Origin: Paraburkholderia bryophila
Lineage (GTDB): Bacteria; Pseudomonadota; Gammaproteobacteria; Burkholderiales; Burkholderiaceae
Direction of reading: 5' to 3'
DNA length: 64,000 nucleotides
Assembly: GCF_003269035.1 (NCBI RefSeq)
Contig: NZ_QLTK01000004.1
Coordinates: 124,001-188,000, forward strand
Under the pieces are notes generated by a model. It was not told the origin of the DNA, made no database searches, and saw only the letters and a program-made list of their open reading frames with translations. Numbering within the stretch: the first letter of the stretch is position 1; each line of letters opens with the position of its first letter. Both the position numbers and the translations under genes were made by a program. Positions 1 through 8,889 of the stretch are shown piece after piece.

Positions 1-272
1 GCGGCATCCGGTTCATTGCGCGGCGCGGCATGCGAACCGTTCTGCACACCAGCCGGGCCAGCAGGCACAGTCGCCTCGCCTCGCGGCGCGCTCAGCACAG
101 CCTGCGCATCCGGCGACGAACCGGTCGCGGCATCGACAACTCGTTGCAATTCATCCTGTGCATAGGCAGGCAACGGGGCAGGCGGATACTTCGCGTCGCT
201 AGCGCTAGCCGAAGCCGGCACGGCAACGGCGCAAGCGAGGCCAATGGCGATCATCGAGGGGGCGAGTTTCAT
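1..272 (-). CDS. Secreted protein of unknown function (5' part only)
   Basis: The frame opens with ATG at 272 and runs off the left edge of the window, giving the first 90 residues. They begin MKLAPSMIAIGLACAV and look like a Sec signal peptide with a cleavage site near ASA-SD at about residues 22-26. After it comes a Pro/Ala-rich mature segment containing YPPAPLPAYAQDELQRVV. I do not recognise the family from this fragment. The upstream region at 273-539 contains two inverted repeats that could belong to its promoter. The export signal is seen directly. Function cannot be assigned without the rest of the gene. Confidence 0.6.
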   Translation of the reverse strand, partial: MKLAPSMIAIGLACAVAVPASASASDAKYPPAPLPAYAQDELQRVVDAATGSSPDAQAVLSAPRGEATVPAGPAGVQNGSHAAPRNEPDA

Positions 273-354
273 GTCGGGTCCTGGTCAGGATGACGCGGCC
301 GGCATGAAGGCAATGACAGGCCCGGCGCGCGTCGATGGATCGGAAGGTTCGTTC

Positions 355-374
355 CTGACGGCTTGCACCGTCAG
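355..374. repeat. Short inverted repeat CTGACGG-N6-CCGTCAG
   Basis: Seven-base perfect arms flank a six-base spacer, 83 bases upstream of the start of the secreted protein that reads leftwards. It could be a regulator half-site pair or a small hairpin in the 5' leader. No family assignment is possible. Confidence 0.5.
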
Positions 375-410
375 CACAAACAGTGTAACGGCCGGGACAT
401 GAAGGGTAAA

Positions 411-455
411 TTTTATTAAGCCGGTTTCAGATAGGCATAATCTGGCTTAATAAAA
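411..455. repeat. AT-rich inverted repeat between the secreted-protein gene and rdgC
   Basis: The arms TTTTATTAAGCCGG (411-424) and CTGGCTTAATAAAA (442-455) are complementary except at one pair and enclose 17 bases. The arms are much more AT-rich than the surrounding DNA. The element lies about 85 bases downstream of the rdgC stop and about 140 bases upstream of the secreted-protein start. It could therefore be an rdgC terminator, an operator, or both. The loop is long for a terminator. Confidence 0.5.
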
Positions 456-539
456 GCCGACGCGAGCATCCGAGCGCGCCGGCCTGCAACATCGAAAACG
501 CCAACTAAAACGCCGACGAAAACGCGAACGAAAACGGCC

Positions 540-1463
540 TCAGGCCGCCGCGGCTTGCGGCATCGCCACGTCCTGCTCGCCGCCCAGCGCGTCGAGCAGA
601 TCGCTGAGCATGCGGTCGAGTTCCGCGGTCATCAACGTGACGTCGGAGTCGAAACGTTCGTCGTCGTTTTGCGCGGTCGGATCGCTGGCTTCTTTCAGCA
701 CGTCGAGCGCCGCGATGCGCTTGATCACCAGCGACGGCGTCAGGACGAACGACACGCGATCGTTCCACGTCATGGCGAGTCGCATGCATTGCTTGCCGGC
801 TTCGATATGGCGGCGCATGTCGTCGGCGTCCAGCGTATGGCCGACGTAGCGCACGGTCGCGTTGCCTTCGGTCGGCGAGCGCAACTCGGTATCCTGATCG
901 AGCGTGAAGCCGGCGGGGCCTTCGCCGGAGAGCAACCAGCCGGTCATCGCGGCGACCGGCGATTGCGCGACGCGCACCGTGCCCAGCGGCAACTGATCGA
1001 TCGACTTCACCAGCAGACCGCGCACTTCATCGGCGACCGCTTGCGAGGCCGCGTCGATCACCAGCCAGCCGTTCTTGCAATCGATCCACACGCGCGTATC
1101 GCGACGGATACTGAACGCGCGCGGCAGCAGGTCGTCGGTGACCTGCTCCTTGAGTTCGCGCATCCGTTTGCGGCCGGGTTTGAAGCCCTGCTGTTCCTCG
1201 AGTTCGGCGGCACGCGCCTTGGTCACCTGCGTGACCACCGAAGCCGGCAGCAGCTTCTTTTCCGTGCGAAACACCAGCAGCATCTGGCCGTTGAGCGCAT
1301 ACACCAGCGAGTCGTTGTCGCGCGGCGAAGCCCAGCCGTGACTTTGCATCTCGACGGTGTTGCCGGGCGCGAATGCGTGCGGCGCGAGCCACTTCTGCAT
1401 CTGTTCGGGGGTGACGGACCACGGAGCGGGAAGACGGTGCAACTGAAGGTTTTTGAACCACAT
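540..1463 (-). CDS. rdgC: Recombination-associated protein RdgC
   Basis: This 307-residue protein starts [11 protein letters not shown], the characteristic RdgC N-terminus, and also carries [18 protein letters not shown] and a long C-terminal helical part. In other bacteria RdgC is a ring-shaped dimer that binds double-stranded DNA in the nucleoid and restrains RecA-promoted recombination. The length matches the usual 300-310 residues. I place the start at 1463 because the match to the family begins at MWFKN; an in-frame start 24 bases further upstream adds residues with no family similarity. It is divergent from the small gene at 1558, with 94 bases between them. Confidence 0.95.
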   Translation of the reverse strand: MWFKNLQLHRLPAPWSVTPEQMQKWLAPHAFAPGNTVEMQSHGWASPRDNDSLVYALNGQMLLVFRTEKKLLPASVVTQVTKARAAELEEQQGFKPGRKRMRELKEQVTDDLLPRAFSIRRDTRVWIDCKNGWLVIDAASQAVADEVRGLLVKSIDQLPLGTVRVAQSPVAAMTGWLLSGEGPAGFTLDQDTELRSPTEGNATVRYVGHTLDADDMRRHIEAGKQCMRLAMTWNDRVSFVLTPSLVIKRIAALDVLKEASDPTAQNDDERFDSDVTLMTAELDRMLSDLLDALGGEQDVAMPQAAAA

Positions 1464-1557
1464 GGGCGACGGTCGTGTTTGGAGCAAGGCGCGCCATTCT
1501 ATCTGACGGCAAAATCACCTACACTTTTTGAGAGGCACGATCTGGAAGGAGGCGACC

Positions 1558-1884
1558 ATGGCCGATGAAACCGCACCCTGGCAAATGGTGGAATACGAGG
1601 GTTTCGAGATTCACGTGGCGCCGTTCCCGAAGACGCCGCCGGGCGAAGGCGGCGGGTCTGCGCCAGGCGCGGCCGATAACCGCTACACGTATGTCGGCTA
1701 CGTCTGCCATCCTGGCGCCGATGCGGCGATTCCCGGCCATGCGGTGCCGTTCCATGCGGACGGCGAAGAAAGCTTCGCCGGACATGACGAAGCGTTGTAC
1801 GAAGGGGTGCACGTGGGACGCAGCATCGTAGAAGGAACGCATCCGGATCTGACGGTGCTGCCGTTGGTGACGGGCGGCGTGTGA
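1558..1884 (+). CDS. Small conserved protein of unknown function
   Basis: This 108-residue protein starts at ATG 1558 behind a strong Shine-Dalgarno AAGGAGG at 1546-1552. It begins MADETAPWQMVEYEGFEIHV and has no signal peptide or membrane segment. It is acidic and Gly/Ala/His-rich, with a likely globular fold around YTYVGYVCHPGADAA. I recognise no named domain. The strong ribosome binding site and GC-rich third positions support a real, well-translated gene. It is transcribed away from rdgC and converges with the glycosyltransferase gene ending at 1908. Confidence 0.75.
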   Translation: MADETAPWQMVEYEGFEIHVAPFPKTPPGEGGGSAPGAADNRYTYVGYVCHPGADAAIPGHAVPFHADGEESFAGHDEALYEGVHVGRSIVEGTHPDLTVLPLVTGGV

Positions 1885-1907
1885 GCGTTGCGCCCGCCCG
1901 CTAGCGA

Positions 1908-2753
1908 TCAGCTAAACGCGCGCTTGATTCGCGACTTGAACAGCGCGCGCCGCAAACTGCCGTTCTGTTCCGGCTCGCTCACCGCCAGGCCGCCTTCGAC
2001 CGCCGTGCCGCGCCGCAAAAAATAACGGTCGAACGTGGCCTGCGTCATGCCCCACTTGTTGAGGAATTGACGACGCCCGTCGTTCTTCACGACCTTGCCG
2101 GTGCTCTTCTGCTGGAAGTGATACACGAGACTGTCGCCGACGCCCAGGAACACGCGGCAACCGGCATCCCACAGCTTCATCGAGAAATCGTTGTCGCTGC
2201 TCATGCCGGGACTCAATTCGCTGCTGTAGCCGCCGAGCTTGAACCACCACTCGCGATGCACGAGCGTGGGCGGCCAGGTCGCGCCGCGCCAGTCCGCACG
2301 CACGAGTTTCGGCGTGGCCGCGACCAGTTCGTCGGCGCGGAAATTTTCCACGTCGCGGCCGAAATTCCGCACCACCACGCACGGGTTGCCCGAATCGACC
2401 GGCTCGACCATCGTGCCCGACAGCATGAACAGGTTGTCGGCCGGCATCTGCGCGAGCCGCTTGACGAGCGCGTCGTCCCAGCCGGGGCAGCAATACATGT
2501 CGTCGTTCATGTAGACGATGTAGTCGTGCGTGGCGCGCGCCGCCGCGATATTCACCGCATGGCAAATGCCGATGTTGCCGGGCGACGCGGTGTGCTCGAT
2601 GCCCTCCTCGCGCACCCACGCCAACGTGCCGTCCGACCCGTCGTTGACGTGCACGATGATCTGATGCGTGTGCGTCGAATGACGCCGCAGGCTCTCGATC
2701 ACGAGGCGCAGATAAGGCAGGTTGTTCCAGCTCGGGATGATGATTGAAAACAT
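1908..2753 (-). CDS. Family 2 glycosyltransferase (first of a tandem pair)
   Basis: This 281-residue GT-A fold enzyme begins MFSIIIPSWNNLPYL. It has the nucleotide-sugar motif HVNDGSDGT at residues 35-43 and an acidic metal-binding NDDM at 83-86, the DXD-like position. The conserved GMSSDNDF in the second half probably lies in the acceptor/catalytic region. No membrane segments are visible, so it should be cytoplasmic and transfer a sugar to an LPS, capsule or glycoprotein precursor. The upstream neighbour (2832-3764) is a clear paralogue that aligns without gaps over at least the first 90 residues. The start at 2753 matches the paralogue's start. Donor and acceptor cannot be inferred. Confidence 0.9.
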   Translation of the reverse strand: MFSIIIPSWNNLPYLRLVIESLRRHSTHTHQIIVHVNDGSDGTLAWVREEGIEHTASPGNIGICHAVNIAAARATHDYIVYMNDDMYCCPGWDDALVKRLAQMPADNLFMLSGTMVEPVDSGNPCVVVRNFGRDVENFRADELVAATPKLVRADWRGATWPPTLVHREWWFKLGGYSSELSPGMSSDNDFSMKLWDAGCRVFLGVGDSLVYHFQQKSTGKVVKNDGRRQFLNKWGMTQATFDRYFLRRGTAVEGGLAVSEPEQNGSLRRALFKSRIKRAFS

Positions 2754-2831
2754 CGAATAGGTATTCCGTGGTGATGGCCCATGCAAACGGATCGTGCCGC
2801 TGGCGTGCGACGCGGATCGGCTGCGCCCGGT

Positions 2832-3764
2832 CTAGTCTTTTGTCGTTTTTTCGAACGGTGTGTTGAACGGTTCGTTGAACGTGAGCTTGGCGGGAAGATC
2901 CACTTCCCAGCCTTCCAGATCCTCGAACGGATAGCGGCCCAGCGCATACAGCACGCGCTTGAAGCGGCTTTTGAGCGGCGCGCGCGGCACATTAGGCAGC
3001 GAACCCGGCGCGGCGCCGGCCGTCCGGCGAATATAGTCGCGCGCGAATTCGCGCTGGGAAATGCCCCACTTCATCAGGAATTCACGGCCGCCGCGATTGC
3101 GCCGGATACGGCCGGTCGATTTGGTGCCGAAGTGATAGATGCGGCACGCGCCGACCGAGCGGAACGTGCGGCAACCGACCAGCCAGAGTTTCATCAGGAA
3201 GTCGTCGTCGCTGCTCATGCCGGGGCCGAATTCAATGCTGTAGCCGCCCACCATGTGCCACAACTGGCGGCTGATCAGCATGGGCTGCAACGCGACGCCG
3301 TCGCGATCGGTTGCCGTCATCGCGGCGGCGTATTCAAGCAGCCCGGCTTCGTCGAAATTGCCCGGCCCGCTGCCGAAGTTGGCCGCCGTGACGTTCGCAT
3401 TGCCGGTATCGGTCGGCTCGATCAGCACGGAGGACAGATACGCCGACGAATGTCCCAGCGAGCGCAGGCTGGCCTCGAACGCGAGGTCCCAGCCCGGCGT
3501 GACGAACATGTCGTCGTTCAGGAACAGAATCCAGTCGCGCGTGGCGAGGCGCGCCACGTCGTTCAACGCCAGGCAGACGCCCACATTGCCTTTGCTCCAC
3601 GTATGGCGAAGGCCTTCCGCGCGCACCCAGTCGAGCGTGCCGTCGCTGCCGTCGTTGACGTGCACGATGATCTCGTGATCGAACGCCGAATGACGGCGAA
3701 CGCTGTCGATGCACAGCTTCAGATACGGCAGATTGTTCCAGCTCGGAATCAGGATACTGAACAT
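2832..3764 (-). CDS. Family 2 glycosyltransferase (second of a tandem pair)
   Basis: This 310-residue paralogue of the preceding gene begins MFSILIPSWNNLPYLKL, with HVNDGSDGT at 35-43, NDDM at 83-86 and GMSSDDDF in the second half. It has a longer C-terminal tail of about 30 residues. The two genes lie head to tail with a 78-base gap and are probably cotranscribed, this one first. Tandem GT2 duplicates in LPS or polysaccharide loci often add successive, slightly different sugars. Here that is only an inference from position next to GT9, msbA and a WaaE-like enzyme. The likely promoter lies in the 3765-4340 divergent region. Confidence 0.9.
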   Translation of the reverse strand: MFSILIPSWNNLPYLKLCIDSVRRHSAFDHEIIVHVNDGSDGTLDWVRAEGLRHTWSKGNVGVCLALNDVARLATRDWILFLNDDMFVTPGWDLAFEASLRSLGHSSAYLSSVLIEPTDTGNANVTAANFGSGPGNFDEAGLLEYAAAMTATDRDGVALQPMLISRQLWHMVGGYSIEFGPGMSSDDDFLMKLWLVGCRTFRSVGACRIYHFGTKSTGRIRRNRGGREFLMKWGISQREFARDYIRRTAGAAPGSLPNVPRAPLKSRFKRVLYALGRYPFEDLEGWEVDLPAKLTFNEPFNTPFEKTTKD

Positions 3765-4340
3765 GAGGCGACGGGAAAACGTGTTGAATGGGATCGCGCG
3801 ACGCGAGTCACTTCGATGCCGCGGGCAGAAATCGGGAACGCGGACGACATGGCCAGGACCGCCACTGATAACGCGCCGCCCGTGCCATTTTCAGGCAGAT
3901 CGAGCAGGTTCAGCCAACCGGCTGACGCAAACGTAAGCGAAAATGGCGCTGACAGCGGGCTTCGTGAGTTGACGCTCAGAAACGGAAAATGGGCGGGCGT
4001 CGACATGTCTTATGAATTTAGCCGGCCGCCGCGACAGTTGCCGTGCGACCCGGTAGGATGGCCCCGACATTGTACCGGGTTAGGGTCCTGTTCCTACAAA
4101 TCGGGCGGGAGACCCAAGCCCACGCGGCTTGCAGGCAACACGAAGCTTGCCGGGCCGTGGCCACGGCGGCGCCGGCCCTGGCGCGGCAATGTGCGCGTCG
4201 GCTTGCTGGAGTGGGCTGGTACGATACGGACCACTTACCCGCCGCTCAAGCCGCCCTCAAGCCGCCGTCATGCCGATACGGCGGGCGCTGCGGCGGCGGC
4301 CGGCTTCAGAATTTCCTGCGCTTTATTCCAGTTTCGAGCA
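3765..4340. other. Divergent intergenic region, no gene seen
   Basis: This 576-base spacer separates the leftward GT2 pair from the rightward GT9 gene and should hold both promoters. I find no convincing coding frame or RNA gene. It contains a perfect 11-base tandem duplication, CTCAAGCCGCC at 4245-4255 and 4256-4266, about 75 bases before the GT9 start. Open frames crossing the region lack a ribosome binding site and any family similarity. Confidence 0.5.
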
Positions 4341-5549
4341 ATGAACCGATTGATTTGCGCGCTCTACCGCGCTGCGCCCGCCGCCTTGAAACGCTTCGTG
4401 GAGATAGCTGTCGAGCGCTCCGTCCAGATTCCTTACGCGGGCGTCGCGCACGAGCCCGAGGTGTTTCTGCGCAAGACGTCGCGAGCCAGAATCGTCAAGA
4501 AGTACCTGCACAAGCACTGGCTGCTCAAATGGCGTGGGCAATCCCGTCTCGAACTGGGCAGTGCCGCCGACGCGAAGCGGCTGCTATGGATTTACACTGG
4601 CAAACGCAATTTCGGCGACGCGACCATGGACATGTCCGGGCGCGCGCTACTGAAGGGCTGCGGTTTCGAGATCGATCTGTTCACGCTGCCGAACCTCCAC
4701 AAGCTGTTCGAGGAAGACGATGTATTCCAGCACGTCTACTCCGATTTGCAGCAGCTTGCCGGCCGCCGGTACGACGCGATCGTGATGTCGGAATTCAACC
4801 TGCCGTCCATCAAACTCAAGGCCCGCAATTTCAGGGCTTTACCCTACGTCTGCCTGTTCCAGTATTTCTACGGCCCGGACCGCAACCAGACGACGTTCAG
4901 TTACGCGGCGGTGAATCACGCATTTTCGCTGGGGTATGCGCTGGCGGACATCGTCGCGATGAGCAAACCTTATCTGGCTGCGAAGGTGGGCACGCGCGAG
5001 TCGGTGCGTGCGCTGGTGCCGAACGAGCCGTTCGTGGCGCTGGCGGTTGGCGGACTCGATACGAATCGCACTTATGGGCGATGGGGCGAATTACTGGATC
5101 TGCTCGATCGATCGGATGAGCCGGGCATACCGAGGCACATCGTACTGCTTGGCTCCGACAACGGCCTCGCCACGGCCGAGGCACTGTTGAGGCGGACATT
5201 CAGCACGCTGAAGATCAGCTCGTGCGTGGCCCGGTTGACGTTACTGCAGTCACGCGAAGTCGCCGCGCAGGCAAGCCTTTTTGTCGGCGCCGACGGAGGC
5301 CTGATGCACGTAGCGCACTCCACACCCACGCCGAGCGTCTCGCTGTTTTCCGATCGCGAGCCACCTTATCTGCGGCTGACCGAAGCGTGCCGTTCGATTG
5401 GAATTCAAAGTACCGGCGACGTCGACGAGATTGCGCCGACGGCGGTAATGAACGCGATCCGGACGCAGTTGGTGGGGTTATCGAGCGGGGCGGCTCCGTC
5501 GGGCTTGGCGGGCTTGGCGGGTCCAGATAAGCCAGGTGTTGCGGCGTAA
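4341..5549 (+). CDS. Family 9 (heptosyltransferase-like) glycosyltransferase
   Basis: This 402-residue protein resembles ADP-heptose:LPS heptosyltransferases (GT9, GT-B fold). The middle has LLWIYTGKRNFGDATMDMS, matching the family's N-terminal GDAL-type loop. The C-terminal domain carries the donor-site stretch LFVGADGGLMHVAHS, the counterpart of the usual GxDTGxxHLA. The usual Thr or Ser is replaced by Gly (ADGG), so this may be a divergent enzyme. The tail has a short GLAGLAG repeat and looks disordered. The ATG at 4341 is chosen because family similarity starts there, although the Shine-Dalgarno is weak. It is probably cytoplasmic and acts in LPS core or polysaccharide assembly with the neighbouring GT2 genes. 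Confidence 0.8.
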   Translation: MNRLICALYRAAPAALKRFVEIAVERSVQIPYAGVAHEPEVFLRKTSRARIVKKYLHKHWLLKWRGQSRLELGSAADAKRLLWIYTGKRNFGDATMDMSGRALLKGCGFEIDLFTLPNLHKLFEEDDVFQHVYSDLQQLAGRRYDAIVMSEFNLPSIKLKARNFRALPYVCLFQYFYGPDRNQTTFSYAAVNHAFSLGYALADIVAMSKPYLAAKVGTRESVRALVPNEPFVALAVGGLDTNRTYGRWGELLDLLDRSDEPGIPRHIVLLGSDNGLATAEALLRRTFSTLKISSCVARLTLLQSREVAAQASLFVGADGGLMHVAHSTPTPSVSLFSDREPPYLRLTEACRSIGIQSTGDVDEIAPTAVMNAIRTQLVGLSSGAAPSGLAGLAGPDKPGVAA

Positions 5550-5872
5550 CAGAGGAAGGCCCCGCGTCTTGTTTCAGCGGCTTAGTTGGCAAGCCCCACC
5601 GAAGCCCGACCGCCACGGCACGCGAAGCGCTGCCGGAAGCATGACTGCTGTGTCACGAGCGCCGAATGTGCGAGAACACGGATTCCAGATGAGCCACTAC
5701 CGTTGCTGTGCGAGAAACCCACTTCAGAATTAGCGGTGTGAGCCGCTTTCTTTTGCCTACTTTGCTTTGCGGCGGCAAAGAAAAGTAGGTGCCGCCCCGC
5801 ACAGGGGCAACGCTAATAGACCATTAACAAAGCAAGGAAAGGCCAACAAGCAAGCCCCGCGCCGCGCCGCCA
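5550..5872. other. Intergenic region between convergent GT9 and msbA
   Basis: The 323 bases hold no gene I can support. Their main content is a hairpin-containing repeat (5756-5789 and flanks), listed separately. A short open frame across the repeat translates to RQRKVGAAPHRGNANRP. I recall such translations appearing as spurious ORFs over this repeat in Paraburkholderia genomes. Confidence 0.5.
5756..5789. repeat. Hairpin repeat of Paraburkholderia type
   Basis: The arms CCTACTTTGCTTTGC (5756-5770) and GCAAAGAAAAGTAGG (5775-5789) pair with a single mismatch around a GGCG loop. They are followed by GTGCCGCCCCGCACAGGGGC, which has its own short inverted GCCCC/GGGGC. This arrangement, including the downstream CAACGCTAATAGACC, matches a dispersed repeat I know from Paraburkholderia intergenic regions. 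It sits between convergent gene ends (GT9 stop 5549, msbA stop 5873), where such elements often lie. It may act as a bidirectional terminator or RNA-stabilising structure. Confidence 0.7.
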
Positions 5873-7666
5873 TCAAGCCACATCCTGCTGAAACTGAATC
5901 CGATGCAAATTCGCATACAACCCATCCTGCGCCAGCAGTTCCCGATGACTACCACGCTCCACGATCCGCCCAGCCTCCATCACAAGAATCCGATCGGCCC
6001 GCTCGATAGTCGACAACCGATGCGCAATAACGAGCGTAGTACGCCCCTTCATCAGAGTCTCCAACGCAGCCTGCACATGACGTTCCGACTCGGAATCCAG
6101 CGCTGAAGTCGCTTCATCGAGAATCAGAATCGGCGCGTCCTTATAGATCGCCCGCGCGATTGCGAGCCGCTGCCGCTGGCCACCGGAGAGCATCAGACCG
6201 TTATCCCCAACCAGCGTATCGATGCCGCTCGGCATAGCCTGAACCGTATCCCACAGGTTAGCCGCGCGCAGCGCCGCTTTGACCTTGTCCGAATCGGCCA
6301 CTTGCCCATAGGCAACGTTATTGGCAACGGTATCGTTAAACAGCACGACATCCTGACTAACCATGGCAATCTGGCCACGCAACGCATGCAGGTCGTATTC
6401 CGGCAACGCCACGCCATCGACCAGAATCTCTCCGCCAGTCGGATCAAAAAACCGCGGCAACAAATTCACCAGCGTAGTCTTGCCGCTACCCGACGGCCCC
6501 ACGAGCGCAACCATTTCCCCCGGCGCCACCTTGAACGACACTTTATCCAGCGTGTGGCGATTATTCGTAGCGCTAGCGCCGTAGCTGAAAGACGCATCGC
6601 GGAACTCCACCTCCCCGCGAGCGCGCTCGAGCGGCTTGCCGCCGCCTTCCGGCTCGGACGGCTCGTCGATTAAGCCGAAAATCAGTTCACACGCCGTCAT
6701 GCCGCGTTGCAGCGGCTGATTCACGTCCATCAGGTGCTTGAGCGGTGAAATGATCAGCAGCATCGACGTCACGAACGCGACGAACCCACCGACCGTGGTT
6801 TGATCCGACGACGACTGCACCACCGCGATTGTGATCACGACCGCCAGCGCGATCGACGCGAGAAACTGCGTGAGCGGCTGCGCAAGGCCGCCGGAAACGG
6901 TCATACGCATTGCATAACCACGCAGACGCTTGCTCATCGACGTAAAGCGGTCGATCTCGTACTGCTCGCCGTTATGCACCTTGACGACCTTATAACCGCC
7001 AACCGTCTCTTCGACGATGTACGACAGCTCGTTGGTCAGCAATTGATGTTCGCGGTTCAGGCGCCGCAAGCGACGGTTGATCTTGCCCACCAGCCAGCCG
7101 ATTGCGGGCAGCAGCACCGCGACGATCAGCGTCAGACGCCAGTTCAGATAGAACAGATAGCCGAGCAGGAACACCACGGTCAGCGAATCGCGCACCAGCG
7201 TGACCATGACGCTCAACAGCACGTTGAGAATCTGGTTCACCTCGAAGACGATCGCGTTGATCACCGTACTCGCGGTTTCACGCTGAAAAAACGCGACGCT
7301 CGTGTGAATCATGCGGTTGAACATCTTCAGGCGCAGTTCGAGCAGGATCCTGTTCGACACATACGCGAGCAGGTAGCCGGATGCGTATTGCGACAGGCTG
7401 CGAATCAGCGCCAGGCCGATCACCGCGGACGGCACGAACCACTTGGTCTTGTCGTTGGCGTGCGCGCCGAAGCCTTTGTCCAGCAATGGCTTGAGCAGGG
7501 CCGGGATCGCCGCGTCGGTCGCGGAGCTGATGGCCATCGCGACGATCGCACCGACGAGAACCCAGACCATCGGCTTGATGTACGGCCACAGGCGTCGAAA
7601 AATGACGGATGGCGACGACGCCTCGCCGGTGCCGATGGGTTTGCTTAACGTTGGCTTCGCGCTCAA
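5873..7666 (-). CDS. msbA: Lipid A export ATP-binding/permease protein MsbA
   Basis: This 597-residue ABC half-transporter has an N-terminal six-helix membrane domain (about residues 25-330) and a C-terminal nucleotide-binding domain. The latter has Walker [10 protein letters not shown] near residue 390, ABC signature [15 protein letters not shown] near 492, Walker [13 protein letters not shown] and the switch histidine in VIAHRLST. Homodimeric MsbA flips core-lipid A across the inner membrane. Length and fused TMD-NBD layout fit, and the surrounding LPS glycosyltransferases support lipid A export over a drug-exporter role. Transcription is leftward. The WaaE-like gene starts divergently 244 bases away. 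Confidence 0.92.
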   Translation of the reverse strand: MSAKPTLSKPIGTGEASSPSVIFRRLWPYIKPMVWVLVGAIVAMAISSATDAAIPALLKPLLDKGFGAHANDKTKWFVPSAVIGLALIRSLSQYASGYLLAYVSNRILLELRLKMFNRMIHTSVAFFQRETASTVINAIVFEVNQILNVLLSVMVTLVRDSLTVVFLLGYLFYLNWRLTLIVAVLLPAIGWLVGKINRRLRRLNREHQLLTNELSYIVEETVGGYKVVKVHNGEQYEIDRFTSMSKRLRGYAMRMTVSGGLAQPLTQFLASIALAVVITIAVVQSSSDQTTVGGFVAFVTSMLLIISPLKHLMDVNQPLQRGMTACELIFGLIDEPSEPEGGGKPLERARGEVEFRDASFSYGASATNNRHTLDKVSFKVAPGEMVALVGPSGSGKTTLVNLLPRFFDPTGGEILVDGVALPEYDLHALRGQIAMVSQDVVLFNDTVANNVAYGQVADSDKVKAALRAANLWDTVQAMPSGIDTLVGDNGLMLSGGQRQRLAIARAIYKDAPILILDEATSALDSESERHVQAALETLMKGRTTLVIAHRLSTIERADRILVMEAGRIVERGSHRELLAQDGLYANLHRIQFQQDVA

Positions 7667-7910
7667 GGAATCCTCTGGGAAGGCGGGACGGCTGCCGCGC
7701 GGCGGACGGAATGTCCGCCGCGAGGAAATTCAAAGAAGAGCATTGTAAACGGTTGCGGGCGCAGGCTGGGAGCTGGCCAAATGGCCTGGGTATACTGCTG
7801 CAACCCGCTGCTGCGACCCGCTGACGGCTCGCGCGGTTGCAGGCGTGTGCCGCTCGCGAATGTCGCTCGTGCGGCTCGATCCATCACTTTGCGCTCCACC
7901 CTATTCCGGC

Positions 7911-8672
7911 ATGCAAGAAACCACCCTCGGCGTCGCCATCATCACCAAAAACGCGGCGGCACGGCTGGCCGAATGCCTGCAGGCTGTGTCGTTCGCCGAC
8001 CAGATCGTCGTGATCGACGGCGGCAGCACCGACGGCACCGCGGATATTGCCCGCGCCCACGGTGCTCGCGTGATCGAGGAGACCGGCTGGCCGGGTTTCG
8101 GTCCGCAGAAAAACCGTGCGGTGCAGGCGCTCTCCACCAATTGGATTCTTTCCCTCGACGCCGACGAAGTCGTCTCGCCGGAACTGGCCGCCGCGATCCG
8201 CGCCGCACTGACCGCCCCTACCGCCGACGTCTACGCGGTGGACCGCCTGTCGAGTTTCTGCGGCCACTGGATTCATCACAGCGGCTGGTATCCGGACTGG
8301 ATTCCGCGCCTGTTCAAACGCGGCGCGGCGCGGTTTTCCGACGACCTCGTTCACGAGCGACTGGTGTTCGACACGCCCGCGCAACGGCTCACCGGCAAGC
8401 TGATGCACTACTCGTACGAGGACTTCGAAGGCGTGCTGCGCAAGCTCGACACGTATTCGACCGCCGGCGCGGCGCAGCGTCATGCAGCGGGCAAGCGCGG
8501 CAGTTTCGGCAAGGCGCTGGGGCGCGGAGCCTGGGCGTTCGTGCGGACCTACGTGCTGCGGCGCGGCTTTCTGGACGGCAAGGCCGGTTTCATGATCGCG
8601 GTGTTCAACGCGGAAACGGTGTACTACCGGTTTTTGAAGCTGGCGCGGCTGGGGGATGAAACGCGACACTGA
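7911..8672 (+). CDS. WaaE-like LPS core glycosyltransferase (GT2)
   Basis: This 253-residue GT2 enzyme begins MQETTLGVAIITKNAAARL. It carries VVIDGGSTDGT at 33-43, the conserved GFGPQKN at 62-68 and metal-binding DAD at 83-85. The pattern ITKN..L..CL near the N-terminus with GxGxQKN matches the WaaE/KdtX group, which adds glucose or similar sugars to inner-core heptose in enterobacteria. No signal peptide is present; the short hydrophobic stretch near the C-terminus may be a peripheral membrane contact. The start at 7911 is where family similarity begins. Its position opposite msbA supports a role in LPS core assembly. The exact sugar is not known. Confidence 0.88.
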   Translation: MQETTLGVAIITKNAAARLAECLQAVSFADQIVVIDGGSTDGTADIARAHGARVIEETGWPGFGPQKNRAVQALSTNWILSLDADEVVSPELAAAIRAALTAPTADVYAVDRLSSFCGHWIHHSGWYPDWIPRLFKRGAARFSDDLVHERLVFDTPAQRLTGKLMHYSYEDFEGVLRKLDTYSTAGAAQRHAAGKRGSFGKALGRGAWAFVRTYVLRRGFLDGKAGFMIAVFNAETVYYRFLKLARLGDETRH

Positions 8673-8889
8673 GGGCGGGACCGGACGTGGCGTGGGCTGT
8701 GAAACGAGTTCCCGTGCTGCTCGATGGTGTTTTATCGCGGCGCCTGATTGTCGAGGTTGTTCGTTTCCGGGCCGACGCTGCCGCATCCCCGCAAACGTAC
8801 CAAGCCCTAAGCGGCAGCGGCAACCCTCTAAGCTCTCACCGAACCCTTTGCTCGTTTTACCCGCGCCCCCGGCGCGGGCAATCAGACCA

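Noticed and set aside
3749..4006. 85-codon leftward frame upstream of the second GT2 gene
   Set aside because: No ribosome binding site, overlaps the GT2 start, no recognisable features.
2781..4340. Extension of the GT9 frame far upstream, across the GT2 gene
   Set aside because: The extra 520 codons are antisense to the GT2 glycosyltransferase and have no family similarity; similarity starts at ATG 4341.
5767..6009. Frame across the hairpin repeat and into msbA
   Set aside because: It is a translation of the dispersed repeat and of antisense msbA; these appear as false ORFs.
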